Origin: JAGPCH01 sp039810605
Lineage (GTDB): Bacteria > Bacteroidota > Ignavibacteria > Tepidaquicellales > Tepidaquicellaceae
Direction of reading: 5' to 3'
NCBI GenBank assembly: GCA_039810605.1
Contig: JBDHXH010000125.1
Coordinates: 1-5,257, forward strand
Length of the DNA stretch: 5,257 nucleotides
How positions within the stretch are numbered: position 1 is the first letter of the stretch; each line of letters opens with the position of its first letter. The notes beneath the pieces were generated by a model. It ran no database searches, had not been told where the DNA came from, and saw nothing but the letters and a program-made list of their open reading frames with translations. Both the position numbers and the translations under genes were made by a program. Below, one piece after another: positions 1 to 5,257 of the stretch.

Positions 1-434
1 CATGGAATTTTGCTCGAAGGCTGCGACAGTGTTTACATTGCACAGACTTATTTTGAAAATATCTCGCCCTATCCCGTGAGCATATACGCAACATCAGCGG
101 CAACATCAAAACTATATTCGGAAGGAAAGGTGATACAGATGGACAGAAGGTCTTAAATCAGATACCGGCAGAATACTCCCTCTCACAAAATTATCCGAAT
201 CCGTTTAATCCTATTACAAGAATAAATTTCGAACTTCCCGAAGACGGAAAAGTAAAACTGATTGTCTATGACATCCTCGGAAGAGAAATATCAAGACTTG
301 TAAACAATGAATTCAGAACAGCAGGAAGATATGCGCTTGAATTCAATGGGAATAATCTTGCAAGCGGGATTTATTTCTATCGCTTAGAAGCAAAGAAGTT
401 TGTTCAGACCAAGCGAATGGTGATGATCAAATAA
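1..434 (+). CDS. 3' end of an exported beta-helix-like protein with T9SS type A sorting domain; reading frame interrupted
   Basis: The gene is cut by the left edge, so no start is visible. Two frames share it. The frame starting at base 1 is open to a TAA at 154-156 and begins with GILLEGCDSVYIAQTYFENI, which has the alternating hydrophobic pattern of a right-handed parallel beta-helix coil. The frame ending in TAA at 432-434 has been open since a TGA at 54-56. From about 150 it reads as a linker (VLNQIPAEYSL), then QNYPNPFNP (186-212), an LIVYDILGREI strand and SGIYFYRL (363-386), ending in MVMIK. That is a complete type A sorting domain, which in this group directs secretion through the type IX system and attachment to the cell surface. 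Joining the halves needs a -1 shift, most simply around 145-150 (an A apparently missing in agaagg). This could be an assembly indel or a real mutation. If real, the protein would lose its export signal. The sorting-domain call is firm; the beta-helix call rests on few residues. Confidence 0.75.
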
Positions 435-485
435 CGACATTTGTCGCCTCAAAAGTTTAGTAAAATGACTAACTTAAGAAAAAAG

Positions 486-512
486 AGGCGGATCAAAAAA
501 TCCGCCTTTTTT
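486..512. terminator. Bidirectional Rho-independent terminator between convergent genes
   Basis: A perfect 8-bp stem, aggcggat (486-493) with atccgcct (500-507), closes a 6-base A-rich loop. On the + strand a T run follows directly (507-512, then cttt). On the - strand the A run just upstream (479-484) becomes the matching U tract. It can therefore end both the rightward gene stopping at 434 and the leftward gene stopping at 550. A smaller inverted repeat, cgaca-tt-tgtcg (435-446), lies immediately after the first gene's stop. Confidence 0.9.
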
Positions 513-549
513 CTTTGGGAGCATTTGAAGATAAGAGAGAATTGCTTTT

Positions 550-2067
550 CTAAGGAGTAACCCTTGATATGAACGAATTTGAATTATTGAGAGTCAGTGT
601 CAGGTCACTCAAGTCAACAAAGTTGTTTCCGTCAACATCGGTATTCACATATCCGGAAACAAAATTATTCCCGTCGTTAAATACTTCCACAATGTCAGTG
701 ATTTCAACAGTTCCATCCTGATTCACATCACCTCCGTAAAATGCAAAACGAACAGGCGAGGCATCAACTTGTATCTGATTGTCGCCATAGGCTCTGTTTG
801 CAGACGTGTGAAAATCATAATAAAGGTCATTGTTTGAAAAAGTCAGAGTTGTCTTGCTCCATGTTTCAATTGAATTTCTGTGATTCATCTGGATATAGTA
901 GGGCACCGAATTCAAGACAGTCGGACCAACAGTTATTATAGAACCTCCGTAGTTGCTGCTAAGATCCTTTCCCGAAGAAATAATTCCGTAGGGTGATACC
1001 GATGATCTCACGGTAGCTGTCAGAGTGTCAGTTACCATTAGGTCTGTCGCAGGATTCCAGAAGCCCTGAATGGTAGAATTAGTTATGACTCTTTTAAGAC
1101 TTCCACCGCCATCTGTAGTCCTTATGAATCTTCCGTTCATTCCTCCCGCAATATATTCGTAGTATCCAAGGGACATGATGAAGTACAGGTCATCTGTTGT
1201 CGGTGAAATCTGCGGATACCATTTGTCAAAATTCTGTGAGTAGCATCTAAGGATTGTGCCGTTTGATCCACAAATCAGATATGCATAACCCAGCCATACA
1301 CCGTAAAGATCTTCCGTCGTTGGAGATTCTATTTTAGACCATGTTTCTCCTAAATCATTTGAAAGCAGGATAGTTCCATTGTTGCCGACTGCCATATATT
1401 TTAGACCGCCACCCATGATGCAGTTAAGATTTTCGGAAGTCCCACTGGGCCTTACCCTCCATGCAATGGATTCTCCGTTGTTATTCAAGCCAATGCTGTC
1501 TGCTTTCATTATTAACCCGTTGTCACCGACAAAAAGTGTTCCCCAACTATAGTTTATGCTTCGGCCTGCTGCCTTGTTTGTCGCTGTCACATCCTTTCTC
1601 CATTGCCATTGATTTGAGGCATCCTGAATGTAAAAATTTCCACCTTGTCCTGCTGCAATGGTGGCGGAGTAAAAGAAGTATCCACTTACAGATGAAAGTG
1701 CTTTAAGGGTAAGTTGCGGTGAAACGCCAATCCTATAAACTGAATCTGTACTTCCATACGAATACGCATAAGCATTGCCCTGGCCAACCGCGGTCCAGTT
1801 ATCATTGCTACCTCCAAGAACATACCTGAATGAACTGCCGCTAAGAAGGGGATCATTGAAATTGTAGATAGCCCAGTTGAGTCCATTGTTGCTGCTTCTG
1901 AATATGGTACCGAAATCGGATGCAATATACAGTGGATAGAGTGCGGAAGCTTTGCAATCGTAAAGATTGTATGAAGTGAATGAGGGCTGAATGAACCAGC
2001 CTTGCTGGGAGTTGACTGCCGGTGCTCCGATAAAAAGTAAAAGTAAGGCTGATGTAATTGTTTTCAT
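550..2067 (-). CDS. Secreted seven-bladed beta-propeller protein (Ycf48/BNR-like) with C-terminal dockerin-like tandem
   Basis: This 505-residue protein starts with a signal peptide (MKT, hydrophobic SALLLLFIGA, likely cleavage after VNS at residue 20). A motif of the form V/A/C-G-x-x-G-x-I recurs near residues 49, 94, 139, 180, 227, 266 and 308. The spacing is 39-47 residues, which suggests a seven-bladed propeller related to Ycf48-like or BNR repeats. The clearest blades carry GNNGTILLSNDLGETW and the paired SPTTEDLYGVW / SPTTDDLYFIM. Residues about 341-441 look like a beta-sandwich module (YYIQMNHRNSIETW) that I recall from Ignavibacteria secreted proteins. Residues 445-505 hold two calcium-loop motifs, DVNQDGTVEITD (447-458) and DVDGNNFVDLSD (477-488), as in type I dockerins. 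There is no T9SS sorting domain. The ATG at 2067 sits directly before the signal peptide and has no Shine-Dalgarno site. The gene lies 33 bp downstream of the 88-residue gene and may be cotranscribed. No catalytic residues are recognisable, so a binding or adhesion role is more likely than an enzyme, by inference. Confidence 0.88.
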   Translation of the reverse strand: MKTITSALLLLFIGAPAVNSQQGWFIQPSFTSYNLYDCKASALYPLYIASDFGTIFRSSNNGLNWAIYNFNDPLLSGSSFRYVLGGSNDNWTAVGQGNAYAYSYGSTDSVYRIGVSPQLTLKALSSVSGYFFYSATIAAGQGGNFYIQDASNQWQWRKDVTATNKAAGRSINYSWGTLFVGDNGLIMKADSIGLNNNGESIAWRVRPSGTSENLNCIMGGGLKYMAVGNNGTILLSNDLGETWSKIESPTTEDLYGVWLGYAYLICGSNGTILRCYSQNFDKWYPQISPTTDDLYFIMSLGYYEYIAGGMNGRFIRTTDGGGSLKRVITNSTIQGFWNPATDLMVTDTLTATVRSSVSPYGIISSGKDLSSNYGGSIITVGPTVLNSVPYYIQMNHRNSIETWSKTTLTFSNNDLYYDFHTSANRAYGDNQIQVDASPVRFAFYGGDVNQDGTVEITDIVEVFNDGNNFVSGYVNTDVDGNNFVDLSDLTLTLNNSNSFISRVTP

Positions 2068-2100
2068 TATCGTTGATTTAAATTATTCAAAAGATATTTT

Positions 2101-2367
2101 CTATAATTCGTATAATGTAAAAGCCAGATTCAGGAGTTCAGGATTCTTTTCTTTTGCAATCTTAAATATTTTCTTGCTGCTCATTTTCTCCAGCATCAAC
2201 TTTTTCTTCATTGCACTCTTAAGGTTTCTGAACTTTTCGATATAAATAATTTTAACCGCATATCCTTTCCTTGAAGACAACAATGCATTCCCTTTGTCAG
2301 TTATGTTAACTGAAATTTTATCCGGAGACTCTGATTTTATGAACAAAAGATACTTTGATTCATTCAT
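2101..2367 (-). CDS. Small protein resembling a degenerate GIY-YIG nuclease domain
   Basis: This is a predicted 88-residue cytoplasmic protein, rich in lysine (last third KKIFKIAKEKNPELLNL). Its order of segments follows single-domain GIY-YIG proteins: a first strand YLLFIKS (6-12) where YVYILKS is usual, a short turn, a strand VKIIYIEKF (38-46) where KLVYIEEF is usual, then a helix SAMKKKLMLEKM (51-62) where the family has A-x-K-R-E-K-x-x-K. The key residues are missing: SVN (19-21) replaces YIG, no arginine follows in the first helix, and lysine 56 sits where the catalytic glutamate should be. If related, it is probably not a nuclease and may only bind nucleic acid. The ATG at 2367 has no Shine-Dalgarno site, as for its neighbours. 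A longer version is not possible from the nearest upstream in-frame ATG because a TGA follows it. Family membership is inferred from pattern alone, and an unrelated small lysine-rich protein remains possible. Confidence 0.65.
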   Translation of the reverse strand: MNESKYLLFIKSESPDKISVNITDKGNALLSSRKGYAVKIIYIEKFRNLKSAMKKKLMLEKMSSKKIFKIAKEKNPELLNLAFTLYEL

Positions 2368-2397
2368 GGAGTGGAAAATTTTTCAATACATCTTCGA

Positions 2398-2429
2398 CAA
2401 AAATAAATTTGATTTGTAATTCGGGCAAG
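2398..2429 (-). promoter_or_regulatory. Candidate Bacteroidota-type promoter for the leftward gene pair
   Basis: Read on the - strand, CTTG (2426-2429) is followed after 20 bases by TATTTTTG (2398-2405). This fits the TTTG ... TAnnTTTG pattern known for the primary sigma factor of Bacteroidota. The -7 element lies about 30 bases before the ATG at 2367, giving a short leader. The motif is short and the region AT-rich, so chance is possible. The rest of the divergent 2368-2559 region holds a 9-T run (2505-2513) and no recognisable promoter for the rightward gene. Confidence 0.3.
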
Positions 2430-2559
2430 TAATTCTTTTCCGGAATGTTACAGTAACCGGAGTTGATCTCGATTGAGTAAAAGGAGTTTTCTTGATTTTC
2501 AGTGTTTTTTTTTGAGAATAATTTTCTAATTTGTTACAAACATCACATTATGTTTCTAA

Positions 2560-3993
2560 ATGGAGAGATCTAATTTAATCGAGCTGCTCAAAACTTTTTC
2601 GCCGGCTGAAATTAAAGACTTTAAAGAATTTCTTAAGTCAAGCTACTTTAATAAACGCCAGGCTGTAGCAAATTTGTTTGATGTGCTCACTTCATATCAC
2701 CCTGATTATTCTTTTTCAAGAGAAAATATTTTTGCAAAGATGTTTCCGGGAACAAAATATAACGACAATACGCTAAGGGTTCTTTCGCATTATCTGACCG
2801 AACTTGCATTGAAATTTCTTGTCTTCGCGAGGATAAATGATGATAAACTTGAATATTCAATCCTGCTTCAGTCAATACTCGGGGAAAGAAAACAATACAA
2901 ACTTCTGGATAAAGAGATTGCTAAATCCGAAATCCTTCTTGAGAGCTCCGACTTCGAGGCGGAATTATATTTTTCAAACAAATACAGACTTGAAAATGAA
3001 AAGATATATCAAATGTTTGCTTCGAATTATGCTTTGTATGATAAGATTGTAAGCAGACCTGCGTGGGAAAATGTATCCAGAGACCTCGATGTGTTCTATA
3101 TGGTAAAGACAATGATAATGTATCTCAATACAATTACTTATGGAAATTTGTACAACAGAAAAGTGCAGTCAGAGAAATTTGATCAGGTTTTGGAAAGGAT
3201 AGAAATCCGAGATTATGAAAACATTCCCGTAGTAATGATGTATTATTATCTTATCAGGATGATGAAAGATGAGACTGATGAATCAAGTTTTTACAAGGTG
3301 AAGGAACTACTGAAGAAGAATAAATCTAAAATCAACAAATATGACCGCACCGGCGCTTACGTAAATCTAAGCAGCTACTGCAGGATGAAAGTTCAAAAGG
3401 GTGTGAAAAGATTTGAGAAAGAAAGTTTTGAATTGTTTAAAGAAGAGATCGGGGAAAAGACATATCTCCTGAATGATGGGACAATGTCTCCCGTTTTCTT
3501 CAGGAATGCCGTAGCTTCGGGACTGCAAGTAAAAGAGTTTTCCTGGGTTCAAATCTTTATCAGAAAATTTAAATCCGAATTAGGGAAAAGATACAGAGAA
3601 AATTATCGTCTGCTATGCAGTGCTCTTTATGAATTTCATACAGGGAATTTTGACGCGGCGATTGAATTGAATTCAAAAATAGTATATGATGAGCTGTATA
3701 TGAAGTTGAATTCTAAAACTCTTCAGATGCAGCTCTTATATGAGAGCGGGGGTTATGAGTCGCTGTCGGCTGCGCTGGAAAGTTTTAGACATTTTCTCTC
3801 GAATAACAAGCTGATACCCGAGATGAAAAAGTTGCAGCATTCGAACTTCCGAAAATACCTTACGCAGATAATTGCAGTCGCAAACCAAAGCAATAAGTCA
3901 GAAAGAGAACTGCTGCTGAAAAACATTCAGGGTGAAAGTGATCTTGTTTCAAAAGACTGGCTTATTGAAAAGCTGGAATTGCTGAAAGGTTGA
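2560..3993 (+). CDS. Uncharacterised helix-rich cytoplasmic protein of a Bacteroidota-associated family
   Basis: This 477-residue protein has no signal peptide or membrane segment and appears almost entirely alpha-helical with many charged residues. The N-terminal 90 residues carry FSPAEIKDFKEFLKSSYFNK (13-32) and, after a stretch with YHPDY, FPGTKYNDNTLRVLSHYLTE (62-81). I recall similar openings (F-x-x-x-E-x-K-x-F-x-x-F-L-x-S-x-Y-F-N, then F-P-G-x-x-Y-N-D) in large hypothetical proteins of Bacteroidota. The rest resembles TPR-like helical pairs, for example around 345-400 (LLCSALYEFHTGNFDAAIELN), but no clean TPR consensus is visible. An in-frame TAA (2557-2559) directly precedes the ATG, so no longer start is possible. 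No Shine-Dalgarno site is visible. It is divergent from the 88-residue gene and stops 31 bp from the oppositely oriented gene downstream. No enzymatic motif is seen and I cannot name a function; a scaffold role would be a guess from the helical-repeat look. Confidence 0.85.
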   Translation: MERSNLIELLKTFSPAEIKDFKEFLKSSYFNKRQAVANLFDVLTSYHPDYSFSRENIFAKMFPGTKYNDNTLRVLSHYLTELALKFLVFARINDDKLEYSILLQSILGERKQYKLLDKEIAKSEILLESSDFEAELYFSNKYRLENEKIYQMFASNYALYDKIVSRPAWENVSRDLDVFYMVKTMIMYLNTITYGNLYNRKVQSEKFDQVLERIEIRDYENIPVVMMYYYLIRMMKDETDESSFYKVKELLKKNKSKINKYDRTGAYVNLSSYCRMKVQKGVKRFEKESFELFKEEIGEKTYLLNDGTMSPVFFRNAVASGLQVKEFSWVQIFIRKFKSELGKRYRENYRLLCSALYEFHTGNFDAAIELNSKIVYDELYMKLNSKTLQMQLLYESGGYESLSAALESFRHFLSNNKLIPEMKKLQHSNFRKYLTQIIAVANQSNKSERELLLKNIQGESDLVSKDWLIEKLELLKG

Positions 3994-4024
3994 TAAGATA
4001 AGATCAGAAGCAGTAAGAACTTTC

Positions 4025-5176
4025 CTATTTAATGATGTTGAGTCTTCGTACTTCTGAAAAACTCCCCGATGGTGATACTGCCGTCAGCTTATAAAAGTAA
4101 ATTCCGCTGGATATTTTCCCGGCATTAAACATCGTCCTGTAAAATCCCGATGAAAGAAATCCATCGCGGATAACCGCAGTCTGCTTTCCTGAAACATCAT
4201 AAAGGATAATCTTAACGCTGCAATCATAAGGGAGATTGTAGCTGATAACAGTGGAAGAATTAAAGGGGTTGGGATAGTTTTGCATCAGCGAAAAATGTTC
4301 GGGAGAAATTATGTCAACTTCATTTCCCAGAACAAAGTATTGATATTCACCATTGAAATCGGTTTGCTTGATACGGTAATTATAAGTTCCTTTGTTGAGA
4401 CCTTCATCTCTGAATCTATAATTTCTCGGAGATACGGAATTCCCGCTGCCATTGACGAATCCGATTTTCTGCCACACATCATTGCTCTTTCTCTCTATTG
4501 AGAATCCGAAATTGTTCGTTTCAGTGTAAGTTGCCCAGTCAAGTGTTACATTATTTTGAGATACTGATGAGACAAATCCCGCAAGTTCAACGGGGAGCGG
4601 GGTTTGGAGTGAGTCAACGAAATGATTTGCCGGATCTGTAATTTCCGTCAAATCAGAGCCAACGTATGCGAAAATTTTTGTGTAAGGATTGGCAGGTCCG
4701 TTCCTCCATCTAAGATGAAAATACTGCGTGTTAAAATATGGTTGATCTGTTTCGAGTTTCATCCTCACAATCTTAGTTCCTGATCCTGTTGAAGAAATGA
4801 TGTAACCATTTCCCGGAGGCGGAATGAGATTGAGTGAAAGTCGAAGCTGCATCTCACCGCCCATAACATATACCATTGGGTTCTTCGGTTGAAGAGATGA
4901 TGGGAGATCGGAATTAACAATTGAATAAGTCAGAATCCCTCCATTGCCAATATTAAGATTGAAGTCGAAAAAATATTGACCTCCCGCATATTCAAAGGTT
5001 GATGAATCGGGATTAGAATGCAGAAGCATGATGTCAAATTCTACGGCATTGGATGCTGTTTTTGTAATGTTGGTGGCGCGGAGAATGTATTCCGGAGTTG
5101 CGATAGAAACAGAAGAAGAAAAAAGAAAATAAGAAAGAATAAATGTAAGGAAGATTTTAGAAGTACATTTATACAT
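4025..5176 (-). CDS. Secreted protein with cohesin-like domain, FN3-like domain and T9SS type A sorting domain
   Basis: This 383-residue protein has a signal peptide (KIFLTFILSYFLFSSSVSIA, cleavage near residue 26). Residues about 28-190 form a beta-rich domain with YAGGQYFFDFN (63-73), GGILTYSI (79-86), GNGYIISSTGSGTKIVRM (122-139) and KIFAYVGSDLTEIT (167-180). This layout resembles cohesin-like domains of secreted Ignavibacteria proteins, though I cannot confirm the fold. A linker LPVELAGF (194-201) leads to an FN3-like domain (about 202-285; VTLDWATYTETNNFGFSIER, then YNYRIKQTDFNGEY). The end is a T9SS type A sorting domain: FSLMQNYPNPFN (295-306), VKIILYDVSG (321-330), SGIYFYKL (357-364) and a basic RRLNIIK tail. 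It is presumably exported through the type IX system and attached to the cell surface. The ATG at 5176 is followed at once by the signal peptide; a GGAG (5179-5182) is only 2 bases away, too close for normal Shine-Dalgarno use. The stop is TAG. Confidence 0.9.
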   Translation of the reverse strand: MYKCTSKIFLTFILSYFLFSSSVSIATPEYILRATNITKTASNAVEFDIMLLHSNPDSSTFEYAGGQYFFDFNLNIGNGGILTYSIVNSDLPSSLQPKNPMVYVMGGEMQLRLSLNLIPPPGNGYIISSTGSGTKIVRMKLETDQPYFNTQYFHLRWRNGPANPYTKIFAYVGSDLTEITDPANHFVDSLQTPLPVELAGFVSSVSQNNVTLDWATYTETNNFGFSIERKSNDVWQKIGFVNGSGNSVSPRNYRFRDEGLNKGTYNYRIKQTDFNGEYQYFVLGNEVDIISPEHFSLMQNYPNPFNSSTVISYNLPYDCSVKIILYDVSGKQTAVIRDGFLSSGFYRTMFNAGKISSGIYFYKLTAVSPSGSFSEVRRLNIIK

Positions 5177-5190
5177 ATCTCCGGTATTAA

Positions 5191-5223
5191 ATAATAAGTG
5201 AGGACAATATCCTCACTTATTAT
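5191..5223 (-). repeat. Perfect 14-bp inverted repeat (hairpin) in the leader of the 383-residue secreted protein gene
   Basis: ataataagtgagga (5191-5204) is exactly complementary to tcctcacttattat (5210-5223), with a 5-base loop caata. On the - strand it ends 14 bases before the ATG at 5176. It lacks a proper T run on either side (atttaat follows on the - strand), so it is a weak candidate for a terminator of a gene beyond the right edge. A 5' UTR hairpin that stabilises the mRNA or controls translation, or an operator, would also fit. The structure itself is certain; its role is not. Confidence 0.75.
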
Positions 5224-5232
5224 ACAAAATTA
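5219..5232 (-). promoter_or_regulatory. Candidate promoter elements for the 383-residue secreted protein gene
   Basis: Read on the - strand, TAATTTTG (5225-5232) matches the Bacteroidota -7 pattern TAnnTTTG, and a perfect TATAAT (5219-5224) follows directly. No good -33/-35 partner is visible at the usual spacing. Use of the TAATTTTG element would start the transcript near 5218, so the mRNA would begin inside the 5191-5223 hairpin or just at its base. AT-richness makes chance matches likely. Confidence 0.3.
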
Positions 5233-5257
5233 AATACAAAAATTTATTTCCTGCGAC

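Noticed and set aside
57..156. Programmed -1 ribosomal frameshift joining the two frames of the first gene
   Set aside because: No canonical X XXY YYZ slippery heptamer lies in the correct phase within the overlap, and no strong downstream hairpin stands out before the sorting domain. An indel is simpler.
741..941. Rightward open frame antisense to the 505-residue gene
   Set aside because: It lies wholly inside a well-supported gene and its translation has no recognisable domain; the same holds for those at 1461-1706 and, antisense to the 383-residue gene, 4280-4501.
1991..2245. Rightward 84-codon open frame crossing the gap between the two leftward genes
   Set aside because: It is antisense to the signal peptide of the 505-residue gene and to the 88-residue gene. 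Its translation is low-complexity and resembles no family I know.
2447..2457. Small palindrome gttac-a-gtaac in the divergent intergenic region, considered as an operator
   Set aside because: Only 5 bp per arm and the flanks do not extend the symmetry; such a short palindrome is expected by chance and no regulator gene is nearby.
2480..2485. aaggag considered as a Shine-Dalgarno site for the rightward gene
   Set aside because: It is about 75 bases upstream of the ATG at 2560, far outside ribosome-binding range, and no start codon with a sensible frame follows it closely.
186..4280. The two sorting domains as a recent DNA duplication
   Set aside because: The proteins share only family motifs, and even in QNYPNPFN the codons differ, so they are ordinary members of a common domain family and not recent copies.

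Overview
The window looks like chromosomal DNA from a member of the Bacteroidota/Chlorobiota group, most likely class Ignavibacteria. The evidence is its AT-rich sequence, start codons without usable Shine-Dalgarno sites, two proteins ending in a type IX secretion (T9SS) type A sorting domain with QNYPNPFN motifs, and one secreted protein ending in a dockerin-like tandem of the kind I associate with Ignavibacteria. This assignment rests on recognising motifs, not on a database search.

Layout from left to right. Positions 1-434 (+) hold the 3' end of an exported beta-helix-like protein with a T9SS sorting domain, but its reading frame is broken just before the domain. A strong bidirectional terminator (486-512) separates it from a convergent leftward pair: 88-residue and 505-residue genes (2367 down to 550). 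The 88-residue protein looks like a degenerate GIY-YIG domain. The 505-residue protein is secreted and appears to be a seven-bladed beta-propeller followed by a beta-sandwich-like module and a dockerin-like tandem. A 192-bp divergent intergenic region (2368-2559) leads to a 477-residue rightward gene for a cytoplasmic, helix-rich protein of a Bacteroidota family without known function. It converges, with only 31 bp between stops, on a leftward 383-residue gene for a secreted protein with a cohesin-like N-terminal domain, an FN3-like domain and a T9SS sorting domain. A perfect 14-bp hairpin and a candidate promoter lie just upstream of that gene.

Three of the five genes make envelope or extracellular proteins. 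Two carry the T9SS signal; the third has a dockerin-like module instead. A cohesin-like protein and a dockerin-like protein 2 kb apart raises the possibility, unproven, that they dock to each other on the cell surface. I see no RNA genes, CRISPR arrays, insertion sequences or integration sites. Nothing here amounts to a clear new defence or mobile system. The items most worth following up are the broken frame in the first gene, the propeller-dockerin architecture, the degenerate GIY-YIG protein and the hairpin leader.
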